Virus record (IMG/VR): IMGVR_UViG_3300020179_000224 | Location: 1-20,579 of that record | Strand: one strand, 5' to 3' | Source of the DNA: a virus | DNA length: 20,579 nt | Shown here: positions 6,051 through 14,489 of the stretch, in pieces | How the letters are laid out: the number at the start of each line of letters is the position of its first letter | Numbering within the stretch: the first letter of the stretch is position 1 | Position numbers and translations under genes: made by a program | Notes under the pieces: generated by a model | The model's database searches: none | What the model was told of the DNA's origin: nothing | What the model saw: the letters and a program-made list of their open reading frames with translations, nothing else

Positions 6051-7474
6051 TGTCAGCAGTAGTTAAGGCAGTTACCAATGTCGTTAGCGACGTTGTAGAA
6101 GGCGTTGGAGATGTTTTGGAAGATGTTGGCGAGGCCGTCGTTAATGTTGTTGAAACCGTTGTTGAGAACCCTGAAATTATTGTTATCGCTGTTGCTGCTC
6201 CATACGCCGTAGGTGCGGTTGGTACGGCTGCTGGCGCATCTGCTGCAACAATTGCAGCCATTACTCCACCGATTACGGCTGCCGCTATTACTGCAAGCCA
6301 GGGTGGTGACTTAGAAGATATTGGCAAGGCTGCTTTGACGGCCTATGTTGCTCCCCAGGTCGGTAAGGCTGTTGGCGGCGCCACTGCACAGGCCGTTGCT
6401 GGTTCTGGCATGTCTAACGCCATGCAGCAAACAGTGGTCAATACCATTTCATCTGGCGCTGCAGGGGCCACTGCCGCTGCTATTCAGGGCGGTGACATTG
6501 GTAAAACCGCGCTACTCGGCGCAGCCGGTGGAGCAGGTGGAACTCTTGCAGGACAGGCCGCTGCTGAATTGACTGACAGTGAGATGGCTGTTCGTTATGC
6601 AGAACGTGCAGGCCAGGTTGCTGCTCAAGGTGGTGACGTGGGGATGGCACTTGCCCAACAAGGTATTTCTGACATAACCAAGTCTCTTACCAGCAAACCC
6701 AAAGATCAGCCCATGACTCGGGAAGAGTTGGCTGATGCTACGTACCAGTTGTTGCAAGAAGAACTGTCTGCTATTGAGGGTAAGGGACCGCGCACTGGTG
6801 TGCAGGTTGCTGAAGCAGGCATGTCTGACAGGCCGCCGCTACGTATTGACATTGAGGGTGTTGGTGACTTTAGTTCTGAAGACAGGGTCGGTGGTCGAGG
6901 CGAAATGCCAGAGACAACATTGCCGCCTGTTGAAGTTACTGCCGACATGGATGTTGGTGAGTTGACCGATGCCCAGTTGATTGACCTGGTGCGTGCTGGT
7001 CAACGCCGCCGTCAAGAGGCCACTCGTCCTGCCGAGCCAAGAGAAACAGAGGGTGAAGGCGATCAAAGGCTGCCTGACGTGGTAGTTGAGGCCGATGCAG
7101 AGGAAATTAGTGATGAAGAAATTCTTGATCTGATTCGTCTTGGCATGGACCGCGCTGAAGGTGGTGAGGGCGCTGGAGAGGAAACATTGCCCGAAACAGT
7201 TGTTAAAGGTGAAGCAATTCCCGAGGGTGAGATGGAACTTGGGGGTGGTGAAGGCGAGGGTGAGCGTCCTGTAACGCCACGTGTCTTTGGCACTCCTATT
7301 GTTGCCGAGCAGGTTGCCCGTCGTGGTCCTACTTCATTGACTCCAAGGCAGGTTGGGCAGGGTTACAGCGCCATTATTGGTGACAAAGAACCCACGTTTG
7401 GTGGTGATCCGGGGCAACAGCAAGAGGTATGGAACGTCCGTTCTCTGCGTCTGCGTAAAGCGTTAGGACTCTAA
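6050..7474 (+). CDS. Internal-virion-type protein with Gly/Ala-rich N-half and acidic repeats
   Basis: 474 residues from ATG 6050, chosen over the upstream GTG at 6023 because AAGGGGGG at 6035-6042 sits 7 bases before it and the ATG overlaps the previous TAA. Residues 1-40 are valine-rich and acidic; 41-175 are Ala/Gly-rich and hydrophobic, able to form membrane-associated helices. QGGD occurs three times (84-87, 146-149, 193-196), each opening an Ala/Gly helix. Residues 291-317 and 341-366 are copies of L-P-x-V-x-V-x-A-D...E-[LI]-[ST]-D-x-[QE]-[LI]-x-D-L-[VI]-R-x-G, with a third degenerate start at 380. The next three genes are of the same general kind, so this is probably an ejection or internal virion protein. 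The specific role is inferred from context. Confidence 0.65.
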   Translation: MSAVVKAVTNVVSDVVEGVGDVLEDVGEAVVNVVETVVENPEIIVIAVAAPYAVGAVGTAAGASAATIAAITPPITAAAITASQGGDLEDIGKAALTAYVAPQVGKAVGGATAQAVAGSGMSNAMQQTVVNTISSGAAGATAAAIQGGDIGKTALLGAAGGAGGTLAGQAAAELTDSEMAVRYAERAGQVAAQGGDVGMALAQQGISDITKSLTSKPKDQPMTREELADATYQLLQEELSAIEGKGPRTGVQVAEAGMSDRPPLRIDIEGVGDFSSEDRVGGRGEMPETTLPPVEVTADMDVGELTDAQLIDLVRAGQRRRQEATRPAEPRETEGEGDQRLPDVVVEADAEEISDEEILDLIRLGMDRAEGGEGAGEETLPETVVKGEAIPEGEMELGGGEGEGERPVTPRVFGTPIVAEQVARRGPTSLTPRQVGQGYSAIIGDKEPTFGGDPGQQQEVWNVRSLRLRKALGL

Positions 7475-7475
7475 G

Positions 7476-8486
7476 ATGAATACTCTAAAGATGATGTTCG
7501 GTGGTGGCGCTGATGTTGCTCAGTTAGCCGAGATGATCCGTCGATTCGGGCGTGGAGAGGACAAGATTCTTGCCCATATCACGCCTGAAGAGGCTGCCAA
7601 ACTCAGGGAGATGGGCGGCAGCGGAGACATTAACCCGATGACTGGGCTACCGGAGTTTCAAGATGACTACGGCGAGTTATTGGCTTCTGAGCGTGATTAC
7701 AGTCCTGCTGCAAATTATGAGGGTTTTGACGCAACATTCCCAAACTTCAACCAACCTTCTTATGGGGAAGTAGACGCTCCTTTCCCTAGTTTTGACCAGC
7801 AATACCCCAGTTATGGTCAGGTAGCAGCAGGCCTTCAAGAGCCGTCTTACCTGCCTGCTGATGCTCAATATGAGATGGCCCTGGCTGATGCACAGCGTGG
7901 TGCCCCAGCGCCCCTTGGCAGGGCTGTTGGCGAAGAGGATGAGAACATATTTAGACGTGGTGAGCGCCGTCTTGAGGAACTGCAGGCCGTCCTTAACCGC
8001 TATCCCAATCTAACTAGAATTGGTGGTGCCGGTGTTAATTTGATCGGGCAGGCGCTACTTGCTCAACGTGCCAATCGGCAACGTGAAGCCCAGGCCGCTG
8101 CAGAGCGTGCCCGTGCTGTTCCCTTCCGTGCTGCTCAGTCTGAGGCTATGGCCCGTGCCCAAGGTGGCGGGTTAACGCCTCAACAGGCTAGGGAGATGGA
8201 GATTTCCCAGGCACGTGCCCGTCAAGGACTGAGTGCCCAGAATCTGGGCGCTGGTAGTGCTGCGGCTGGAATTTTGGCTGGTCAGCAAACCCGTGCCCGT
8301 AGCGTGGCAAGGCAAGAGAGTTTTGACCAGGCGCTTAAATTAGCAGGAATTGCCGATGACTATGAGCGCCGTGCTATTGCTGCTGAACTTGCTGCAGACA
8401 AAGAGTTGGCTGCCCTGTTTGGCAACATCCTAGCCAAAGAGATTAGTGCTGCAACCCGCACTGAGGCGCCCCCAAGGAGAGGTTAA
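7476..8486 (+). CDS. Putative internal virion/ejection protein
   Basis: 336 residues; ATG one base after the previous TAA. Residues 35-61 contain ITPEEAAKLREMGGSG then INPMTGLPEF, a motif I recognise from minor virion proteins of many environmental phages. A linker rich in Y, P and F follows, with an imperfect repeat: FPNFNQPSYGEV at 88-99 and FPSFDQQYPSYGQV at 103-116. From ~155 onward the protein is Ala/Arg/Gln-rich and strongly helical (ANRQREAQAAAERARA, REMEISQARARQG), with a possible membrane-active segment at ~182-197 (IGGAGVNLIGQALLAQ). It lies between two other large helical proteins, overlapping the downstream gene by one base (TAATG). Its role in forming a trans-envelope ejection channel is inferred from context. 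Confidence 0.6.
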   Translation: MNTLKMMFGGGADVAQLAEMIRRFGRGEDKILAHITPEEAAKLREMGGSGDINPMTGLPEFQDDYGELLASERDYSPAANYEGFDATFPNFNQPSYGEVDAPFPSFDQQYPSYGQVAAGLQEPSYLPADAQYEMALADAQRGAPAPLGRAVGEEDENIFRRGERRLEELQAVLNRYPNLTRIGGAGVNLIGQALLAQRANRQREAQAAAERARAVPFRAAQSEAMARAQGGGLTPQQAREMEISQARARQGLSAQNLGAGSAAAGILAGQQTRARSVARQESFDQALKLAGIADDYERRAIAAELAADKELAALFGNILAKEISAATRTEAPPRRG

Positions 8487-10078
8487 TGGCTAGTCCAGAG
8501 AATCAGACCAGTACCCTGCCGGATACTTTAGGCACCCTGCCTGAGAGATTGACTCGTTTTGGCGCTGCACCTAGCGTAGAAGCCCGTGGTGCAGTTGCTA
8601 GAAAAGAGATGCCTGCCCTATTCCGTGGTGCAGCAGAAGCGGAAGCAGAAGCCAAGATGGGCGCTTTTGAGCGTGACCAAGAAAAGATTCGCAAAGAGAC
8701 AGAAGCAGAGCGTGGTGTTGCGCGTGGCACCCGCATGGCTGGTCAGCAACTAGAGGCTGGTTTGCAACAACGTGGAGTCTTTGAGGCTCCCAAATACACT
8801 GCTGCAGACTATGCCAAAAACTCTGCCACTCGTCTTATCTCTGCTGTGCTGCTTGGTGGTATAGCCAAAACCTCTGCCATGGGGCAACTCAAAGCAATTG
8901 AGGCCATGCAGAACGCTGAAGAGCAGGGCCTGATAAATGATTTTGAGGCTGCCCGGATGCGGTTTGATGAGCAGGAAAAGCAGCGCCTAGACAACAATAA
9001 AATGCTCAAAGACAGGTTTGATCGCATGATCGACCTACTGAGCAAGGACCGCAATGCAGCATTGGTAGAAGCCAAACTTATTGAAGGAAACCTGGGCAAA
9101 GGAATCATTGCGGCTGAACTGCGTGCAGGCAACTTTGCCAAGGCGTATGACTTGTTTAACAAGGCTGCCGAGGCTGCTGATCGAGTGGCGTTGGAGAAGG
9201 CCAAACCATCTGCTAGAAGCGCCGCTGCTGGACCCGGTGGAAGAATGGGCACACCAGGATTTACAGAAGAAATCATCCTTCATCCGTCAGGCGTTCCATT
9301 GGCGCAAATTGATATTTACGAGGGATTGCAGGGCAAAGACCTTGCGGATACCAGAAAAGAAGAGGCTGCGCTTGCTAAAACTGTTCGTCAACAATTGATA
9401 ACAGACAGTAACAAACAGCGAACCATTAGAAGCGACATGGACAAGGCAGAGCAGGCGCTTAAAAACATTATTGCCAAGGGTGGTCAGCCGACTGGTGGCA
9501 TTTACGGTTTGCCAGTAATCGGTGGGATTATGCAGGACATTAGGACTTCTCAAGACCCTGATGCGTCTACATTTAGAACGATTGCTGCTGCTATGCAGCG
9601 TAACGCCTACGTGCCTGGTGAGGGCCAGATTTCTAACTTTGAGCGCCAGTTGTTTGCACAGGCTAACTTGGACCTTGGACGCCCCATGCAGACCAACTTT
9701 GACCTGATTGAAGCCAATAGGATTGCTGCTGAAAGGGCAATAGAGCGTTCCAAGTTTTTTGAGCGTTACTTCAGCGTCAACCGCACGCTGTCTGGCGCTG
9801 ATGACTTGTGGGAGCAGTACATCAACAACAACCCAATTCTGATTCAAGATGACAAGGGCCAAATTGTTAAAAACCGCAACCGTGCCAACTCTTATGAAGA
9901 ATACTTCAGAAGCATTGAGGGGCGTCGTGCTGGTGGCGCAAGTCCTAGCAGACCTTCTCAGGCACCTCAAACCATTACAAGAGAAGACATTGACTTTACG
10001 GCGCGACAACGCAACATGACAGTTGAAGATGTAATAGCAGAGGCCCGTAGGCGTGGTTTCACCATTGAGGGGGAATAA
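8486..10078 (+). CDS. Putative internal virion protein, long helical
   Basis: 530 residues; the ATG shares its A with the previous TAA. The first ~85 residues are charged and coiled-coil-like (AEAEAEAKMGAFERDQEKIR). Residues ~112-130 are mildly hydrophobic (TRLISAVLLGGIAKTSAMG) and may insert in a membrane. Residues 130-230 are again helical and highly charged. A conserved-looking region at ~330-445 includes GGIYGLPVIGGIMQDIRTSQDPDAS, FRTIAAAMQRNAYVPGEGQISNFERQLF and a following helix. The C-terminus ends in a short helical tail (TREDIDFTARQRNMTVEDVIAEARRRGF). The gene is part of a four-gene block (474, 336, 530 and 794 residues) resembling the internal-protein blocks of short-tailed phages. 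The exact function is not identifiable from sequence alone. Confidence 0.6.
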   Translation: MASPENQTSTLPDTLGTLPERLTRFGAAPSVEARGAVARKEMPALFRGAAEAEAEAKMGAFERDQEKIRKETEAERGVARGTRMAGQQLEAGLQQRGVFEAPKYTAADYAKNSATRLISAVLLGGIAKTSAMGQLKAIEAMQNAEEQGLINDFEAARMRFDEQEKQRLDNNKMLKDRFDRMIDLLSKDRNAALVEAKLIEGNLGKGIIAAELRAGNFAKAYDLFNKAAEAADRVALEKAKPSARSAAAGPGGRMGTPGFTEEIILHPSGVPLAQIDIYEGLQGKDLADTRKEEAALAKTVRQQLITDSNKQRTIRSDMDKAEQALKNIIAKGGQPTGGIYGLPVIGGIMQDIRTSQDPDASTFRTIAAAMQRNAYVPGEGQISNFERQLFAQANLDLGRPMQTNFDLIEANRIAAERAIERSKFFERYFSVNRTLSGADDLWEQYINNNPILIQDDKGQIVKNRNRANSYEEYFRSIEGRRAGGASPSRPSQAPQTITREDIDFTARQRNMTVEDVIAEARRRGFTIEGE

Positions 10079-12462
10079 TGGCTAGAGACATACTAGGCGA
10101 CACGGCAGCAGCATCTGCACAGCGCGGCAGGGACATATTTGCTCAAGAGGTGCCTACACCAATTGGCACAGACTTTGCGTTTGAACCATCTGGCGCAACA
10201 ACCCCCGAATTTGACGTAGCAAAAATTCCTGAAAGCACGGTTTACGGCGGTGCTTTGGGCACTGTTACACCCGAAATCTTGAGGTACGGTGGCAGAGCAT
10301 TGCAGGTTTTACCCTTTGGTCAGCCTGCTGCTGGCACGTTGGGTCGCGGTATGGAAGTGGCTGCAGAGGCTGGAAGAAGGCGTCGGGGCGTACTCGCCGC
10401 TGAAGGCGCTGTAGGTGGTGGCGTTGGTGAAACGCTGTATCAAACAACTAGCGCCATGGGCGCACCGGAGCCAGTGTCTATTGGCGCAAGCGTTGTTGGT
10501 GGCATGGTTGCTCCTACTGCGTTAGGTCAGTTTCTTTCCAGACTTCCGTTTTTGAACAAATCTATTGCGGATGCAAGAGAAGGTGGTTTCGGTGACGCTG
10601 CAAGAAGTTTTGCAGAGAGGCTACGTGGTGGCAAGCCTGCCGAGTCCAGAGAGGCCATAGACCAAGTTGTGCGTGCCTTAGATGATGAAGTGCAAGCCAT
10701 TCGTAGTCGTGGTCAGGCGCAAGCAAACCAGATTATGTCAACTGCCGAGGCTGAGATTGCCCGTCTTGGCCCTGATGCAGCGCAACAGGCTGCACAGATA
10801 CGCAAGCGTGCAACCGACCAGGCTGCCGCATTGCTGTTTAGAGCCAATCAGCAGGTAGAGCAGCGTCAACTGGCGTTAAGAAGAATCAAGCAGGAGCAGC
10901 GTTTTGGTGAGCAAACCACAATAGGCGAGACAACCCGCCGTGCCGTTGGTGAGCCACGGGAAGCCACGGATGTAGGTCAAGCACTGCGTGACCGCATAAC
11001 CACGGTGCAAGGTGACAGGCTCACGCGGCGTTCTAAACAGGCCGACACGGACAAAAGGGCTGTGGCAGCCGAGGTCGATGCTAAACAGGGTGCGGGAATT
11101 GGTGTAGACGCTGACCCTAAAAGCGGCCCTATTTATCAGGAAATGATTGCCGACTTGCAAAAGCGTTTGGGCATTGGCGAGGCTAGGCTAGAGGCACCTT
11201 TTGCCGAGATGACTGAGCCTAGAACCAGGCGCACCTTACAGGAAATTTATAGCGTACTCAAACCGACTCAAGGTGAGGTCGGGGGTGTGGCGGTGACGCC
11301 CAAGGTTAGTTTTGAGTCTTTGGATGCTTTGCGCCGTCGCCTGGGAGAAATTTACCGTTCCCCACCGGCTGAAGGTGCGGCAGCCATGGACGCCACAATT
11401 GCAAAGGATTTTTACAAAAAATTGTCGGAAATACTGGGTGAATACTCTCCAAACCAAAAGCAATTTATATCTAATTACGAAACTCTTTCTAAAGAACTAA
11501 ACGTATTTAAGACTGCGGCTGGTCGGAAAGCGACTGCCGTGGATCGCTATGACCCAGAATCCTTTGCTACTGACCCTGCCAAACTGCCTACCAATTACTT
11601 CTCCACTCGTACATCAGTACAAGACTTAATTGAGTTAACGGGTGGTGATAAGAAGTTTGTAGAGCAGCAGGCTGCGTCTTTTGTCTCCCGGCAGTTAGAA
11701 GGTGTACGCACCCCGCAGGCTGCGGCTGAGTTTGAGGCCCGTAACCGTGATTGGCTGCGTGAGTTTCCTGATCTGCAAGCCTCTGTCAAACGCTACATTG
11801 ACAGCCTGGGGTTTGCTGAAACCAGGGGCCGCAGGCTTACTGAGGCTGGTAAGGCTCTGCGTACCGAAATTGGTGAGTTGCCTATCAGGGCGCGCAAAGA
11901 GGCTTCCAAACTAGGCAAAGAAGCGGATGTTCAGGCCCGTGCAGTTGAGGGCATCACTGGCAAAACAACCACTGCCGCAACCAGGGCTGCTAACGAGGCG
12001 CGTGCTGCCGCTAATGTGCAGGCTAGATTGTTGCAGCGCACGCCACAACAAGATCAACCAAGATACTTTGATAGCCTTATTTCCGCTGGCGATACAGACA
12101 AATTGGCTGCGGCTGCTCCGGTCATTAAAAGCGATCCACAGTTAATGAATAGTTTTGTAGAGGGCGTGCGTATTACATTGTCAAGAATGGACCCCCAAGA
12201 AATTGGAAATAACTACAGGCGCACTGTGCGACCTGCGTTGGAAAAGGCTGGATTGGCAAGCAAGGCACAACTGGACAATATAGATCGTCAGGTGCGTCTA
12301 ATTGAAATTTCCGGTACGCCAGAACTTCGACCAGGCTTGATGGTTACGGCTATTCGCAATACATTGGCTGCTGGTGGTGGTATGGCTACTAGCCGTTTAA
12401 TGGATTCGTTAGGATTAAGTTTTGCAAACTCTTACTTAGGAGCGCCAGATGCCTCTCGTTAA
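10078..12462 (+). CDS. Large internal-virion-type protein
   Basis: 794 residues, the largest protein in the window; TAATG overlap with the previous gene. An N-terminal Gly/Ala/Pro-rich part (about residues 60-165) has hydrophobic stretches such as [19 protein letters not shown] long Ala/Gln/Arg-rich coiled coil follows at about 190-290. The middle (about 345-500) is a helical domain with [30 protein letters not shown] and [18 protein letters not shown]. The rest is more helix, and the end ([26 protein letters not shown]) is weakly hydrophobic. No enzyme motif such as a lysozyme-type transglycosylase site was found. The size, helical makeup and position at the end of the virion block suggest an ejection protein. 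The 3' end overlaps the next small gene by 14 bases. Confidence 0.6.
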   Translation: MARDILGDTAAASAQRGRDIFAQEVPTPIGTDFAFEPSGATTPEFDVAKIPESTVYGGALGTVTPEILRYGGRALQVLPFGQPAAGTLGRGMEVAAEAGRRRRGVLAAEGAVGGGVGETLYQTTSAMGAPEPVSIGASVVGGMVAPTALGQFLSRLPFLNKSIADAREGGFGDAARSFAERLRGGKPAESREAIDQVVRALDDEVQAIRSRGQAQANQIMSTAEAEIARLGPDAAQQAAQIRKRATDQAAALLFRANQQVEQRQLALRRIKQEQRFGEQTTIGETTRRAVGEPREATDVGQALRDRITTVQGDRLTRRSKQADTDKRAVAAEVDAKQGAGIGVDADPKSGPIYQEMIADLQKRLGIGEARLEAPFAEMTEPRTRRTLQEIYSVLKPTQGEVGGVAVTPKVSFESLDALRRRLGEIYRSPPAEGAAAMDATIAKDFYKKLSEILGEYSPNQKQFISNYETLSKELNVFKTAAGRKATAVDRYDPESFATDPAKLPTNYFSTRTSVQDLIELTGGDKKFVEQQAASFVSRQLEGVRTPQAAAEFEARNRDWLREFPDLQASVKRYIDSLGFAETRGRRLTEAGKALRTEIGELPIRARKEASKLGKEADVQARAVEGITGKTTTAATRAANEARAAANVQARLLQRTPQQDQPRYFDSLISAGDTDKLAAAAPVIKSDPQLMNSFVEGVRITLSRMDPQEIGNNYRRTVRPALEKAGLASKAQLDNIDRQVRLIEISGTPELRPGLMVTAIRNTLAAGGGMATSRLMDSLGLSFANSYLGAPDASR

Positions 12463-12586
12463 AGGTTATAGCCAAAAGACGATTAGCAAAAATATTTCTA
12501 AGGAAGTGAGGCGTGGCAAGCCTCAGAAACAGGCGGTTGCCATAGCGTTATCCACGGCCCGTAAAGCCAGGAAGGAAAAGCGATGA
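12449..12586 (+). CDS. Small basic phage protein (45 aa)
   Basis: 45 residues, starting inside the 3' end of the 794-residue protein gene and ending in an ATGA overlap with the next ORF; AGGAGCG lies upstream of the ATG. The protein is strongly basic: it opens with [15 protein letters not shown], followed by [18 protein letters not shown] and a run of Arg/Lys. I recognise this K-G-Y-S-x-K-T-I-S-x-N-I pattern with K-P-x-K-Q-A-V-A-I-A-L from many short phage proteins of unknown function. It might bind nucleic acid. The reading frame is too short for default gene finders, but overlap and pattern make it credible. Confidence 0.7.
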   Translation: MPLVKGYSQKTISKNISKEVRRGKPQKQAVAIALSTARKARKEKR

Positions 12587-12762
12587 AACAGTATGGCAAA
12601 GATGGCAGTGAGTATGAGAAGTCTCAGCCTGGAGATACGGAGACTGCCCGTAAGATCAAGGAAGTAACAGAGTCTAGAGAGTTTATGAAGGGCACTTCCA
12701 TGCTACTTGGCAATCGTCGCATGCGCCGGGACAAGAAAGAGGGAAGGTCGATGGAGAGATGA
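12583..12762 (+). CDS. Small charged protein (59 aa), unknown
   Basis: 59 residues, from the ATG in the ATGA overlap with the 45-residue gene (AGGAAGG at 12570-12576 is a good ribosome site) to the TGA that overlaps the next ATG. The protein is hydrophilic, rich in K, E and R, with a [14 protein letters not shown] helix and a basic [11 protein letters not shown] tail. No family is recognised. The chain of 4-base overlaps on both sides supports it as a real gene in the late operon. Confidence 0.6.
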   Translation: MKQYGKDGSEYEKSQPGDTETARKIKEVTESREFMKGTSMLLGNRRMRRDKKEGRSMER

Positions 12763-12968
12763 GTAAGAAGTTAAAGGGCGTCAACCCCGAGTTAGAGGAT
12801 GCGATAAGCAAACTGTTGCGGGAAGTGATGCAGGATCAGACGGCATCGTTAACTGACAAGACCAAGGTACTTGATAGGGCATTGAAACTTGAACAGATCA
12901 AACAAAAAATCAGCGACGATGAATGGGGCAAAGGATTCTATACAACCGAGGAAGAAGGAGAAGAATGA
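12759..12968 (+). CDS. Small acidic helical protein, possible small packaging subunit
   Basis: 69 residues; ATGA overlaps at both ends. It is helical with an acidic tail: NPELEDAISKLLREVMQD, then LTDKTKVLDRALKLEQIKQKI, DDEWGKGF and a Glu-rich end. Short proteins with the [LT]-D-K-x-K-V-x-D-R-A-x-K-L-E pattern and a D-D-E-W-G-x-G-F end occur in late regions of environmental phages. By place and size it could be a small terminase (DNA-recognition) subunit, but no large terminase follows and there is no clear DNA-binding motif, so that role is only a guess. Confidence 0.6.
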   Translation: MSKKLKGVNPELEDAISKLLREVMQDQTASLTDKTKVLDRALKLEQIKQKISDDEWGKGFYTTEEEGEE

Positions 12969-13195
12969 TGACGGACGGGGCTGTGTTCAAGATAGTAAGG
13001 GTGGCATTGGAGATAATCTCTATGCGGTTATTGACCATCCTGGCTATGGTTGGCAGTTTCCTGCTGGCCTGCTGGACCATGTGGGACCCCACGTGGGAGA
13101 GGATGGCGATGGCTGGGTTCTTTGCCGTGTGCGTTTTTTTACCGTGCATTAACTGGGAAAGGAAGAAGAATGAAAATGACGATCAAAAAGAGTGA
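12965..13195 (+). CDS. Two-helix membrane protein, holin-like candidate
   Basis: 76 residues from the ATG at 12965 (ATGA overlap with the previous stop; GAAGGAG just upstream). Longer readings starting at 12923 would overlap the previous gene extensively and lack a ribosome site. Two membrane segments are visible: about 18-40 (ISMRLLTILAMVGSFLLACW) and 47-63 (MAMAGFFAVCVFLPCI), with a charged C-terminal tail (ERKKNENDDQKE). Its size and topology fit a small holin or lysis regulator, in a region that also encodes a holin-like protein and an endolysin. A dedicated role is not shown by the sequence. Confidence 0.6.
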   Translation: MMTDGAVFKIVRVALEIISMRLLTILAMVGSFLLACWTMWDPTWERMAMAGFFAVCVFLPCINWERKKNENDDQKE

Positions 13196-13397
13196 AACGA
13201 CGGTCATGGCAATGGATCGCTCTGCAGGCAAACCCATTCGCCAACAGTCGATTCAAGACACCTACGGGCTTGGGAAACCTAGCCGCACTAACCCCATGGG
13301 TGGCTTTATGGGCATGCACTGCTACTCGGGTTCTTCCGATCAGAAGCAATCGCCTACTAGCAAACCAGGCAATGCCGGTGGCAAAAGGATCATCTAA
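13170..13397 (+). CDS. Small hydrophilic protein (75 aa), unknown
   Basis: 75 residues from ATG 13170, with GGAAGAAG just upstream; it overlaps the end of the membrane-protein gene by 26 bases. In-frame codons further upstream (to 13050) are a shadow of the membrane protein. The protein is polar with K/S/T-rich ends and a G/M-rich centre (GLGKPSRTN, MGGFMGMHCYSG). Its end shares the A of the next ATG (TAATG). No family recognised. Confidence 0.55.
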   Translation: MKMTIKKSETTVMAMDRSAGKPIRQQSIQDTYGLGKPSRTNPMGGFMGMHCYSGSSDQKQSPTSKPGNAGGKRII

Positions 13398-13741
13398 TGG
13401 CTAACAACATCCCCTTTCAGGAGATGGGCAAGACGGTAAGAATCAACACTTCTAACGTCGCTAATACCGTTGCGGTAACAGCCGATTCTCCTTGCAATCA
13501 GTTGCGTCTACACAATGGTTCTGCAGCAGAAGTGTTTGTACGGCTTGGCACAACAAGCACTTCCAATGCTGCAATTCCAGTTGCCGGAACGCCAGAGTAC
13601 GGCATGTTATTGCACAACAACTCAACTCATGTTTTTACTGCACCGAGGTCTACAAGTAATTCTGGTGGTTATGTATTTTTTGTTTCAACGATTTCGGCAA
13701 GTAACACCGTTGTCTACGTTACGCCTGGTGAGGGTTTCTAA
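13397..13741 (+). CDS. Small beta-rich protein (paralogue of 2527-2871)
   Basis: 114 residues, same length as the protein at 2527-2871. Shared features: NQLRLHNGS near residue 35-43 versus NQYRIINLS, a T/S/N-rich middle with a central P, and the terminal YVTPGEGF versus YITPGDGL. It is beta-strand-rich and has no membrane or signal segment. It is joined on both sides by TAATG overlaps, directly before the holin-like gene. It may be a virion surface or fibre-associated protein; function unknown. Confidence 0.6.
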   Translation: MANNIPFQEMGKTVRINTSNVANTVAVTADSPCNQLRLHNGSAAEVFVRLGTTSTSNAAIPVAGTPEYGMLLHNNSTHVFTAPRSTSNSGGYVFFVSTISASNTVVYVTPGEGF

Positions 13742-14118
13742 TGTTTGACCCGTTGAGCGTCGCTGCCATCTTCGGCCCATTAGCGGTCGAGGCAGGTAAG
13801 GCGCTTATCAACAAATATGTTGCACCTGCTGAGTTTAAGCCTGCAACCATAGACCAGTACGTGCAGATGCGTGATGTAGACCTACGCATGTTCCAGGCTA
13901 TGAATGACGCTGGCGGTGCCAATCCATCCTACCCATGGGTGGATGCCATTGTGCGTCTTATGCGCCCCACCGTGGCTGTCATAGTCTTAGGCACCTGGGC
14001 TTGGAGCAAGTTAAATGGCACCCCGTCAGAGGCCATAGATAACTTTGCGGCAGCCATAGGGTTCTACCTCTTTGGTGATCGCACCCTCTTTTATGCAAGG
14101 AAGGGAATGCAGAAGTGA
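13741..14118 (+). CDS. Holin-like protein (3-TM holin family type)
   Basis: 125 residues; TAATG overlap with the previous gene. It starts MFDPLSVAAIFGPLAVEAGKALINKYVAP, followed by a polar amphipathic section (DQYVQMRDVDLRMFQAMND), then PSYPWVDAIVRLMRPTVAVIVLGTWAW (main membrane segment about 74-89) and AIGFYLFGDRTLFYARKG (second segment about 101-112). The pattern of W-V-[DE]-A-x-V-R-x-x-R-P with a closing F-Y-L-F-G-D-R recurs in phage proteins of the three-helix holin type. It overlaps the endolysin start by GTGA, the expected holin-endolysin order. It would form pores in the inner membrane late in infection. Confidence 0.65.
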   Translation: MFDPLSVAAIFGPLAVEAGKALINKYVAPAEFKPATIDQYVQMRDVDLRMFQAMNDAGGANPSYPWVDAIVRLMRPTVAVIVLGTWAWSKLNGTPSEAIDNFAAAIGFYLFGDRTLFYARKGMQK

Positions 14119-14489
14119 TTGACTGGGGCATGTATCCGAACTTCAAGGAGTCTGAGTTTGCCTGCCGACACTGTGGCAAGACAGAGATGGACCCTAATTT
14201 CATGTTGCGCTTGCAGACCCTCAGAACTCGTTACAACAAGCCCATGACCATCACTTCAGGGTATCGGTGCAAACAGCACCCTGTAGAGGCTGTGAAGGCT
14301 TCTGCTGGCCCCCATAGCATTGGCAAGGCTGCTGACATAGCGGTGCAGGGTGCTGATGCCCACCGTCTTCTTTCTCTTGCGCTTGACCTTAATTTTAAAG
14401 GTATTGGAGTGCAGCAGAAAGGTGACAAACGTTTCCTGCATATTGATGATGTTAGTGAGGGCTCACGCCCTACTGTCTGGAGTTACTGA
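14115..14489 (+). CDS. Endolysin, peptidase M15 (D,D/L,D-carboxypeptidase type)
   Basis: 124 residues from GTG 14115 in a GTGA overlap with the holin stop. The M15 (VanY-like) zinc peptidase signature is visible: SGYRCKQHP (48-56), then HSIGKAADI with zinc ligands His67 and Asp74, and FLHIDD with the third ligand His109. The N-terminal FACRHCGKTEMDPNF is the usual extension of phage M15_3 endolysins. It cleaves peptide cross-links in murein; there is no signal peptide, consistent with holin-dependent release. Length is normal for this single-domain group. Gram-negative hosts are typical for such short lysins. Confidence 0.9.
   Translation: MIDWGMYPNFKESEFACRHCGKTEMDPNFMLRLQTLRTRYNKPMTITSGYRCKQHPVEAVKASAGPHSIGKAADIAVQGADAHRLLSLALDLNFKGIGVQQKGDKRFLHIDDVSEGSRPTVWSY

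Noticed and set aside
9287-10009. 240-codon minus-strand ORF (and 155-codon ORF at 8809-9276)
   Set aside because: Antisense shadows of the 530-residue internal-virion gene; Cys/Ser/Arg-rich with no domain pattern, no ribosome site, and opposite to a tightly coupled operon.
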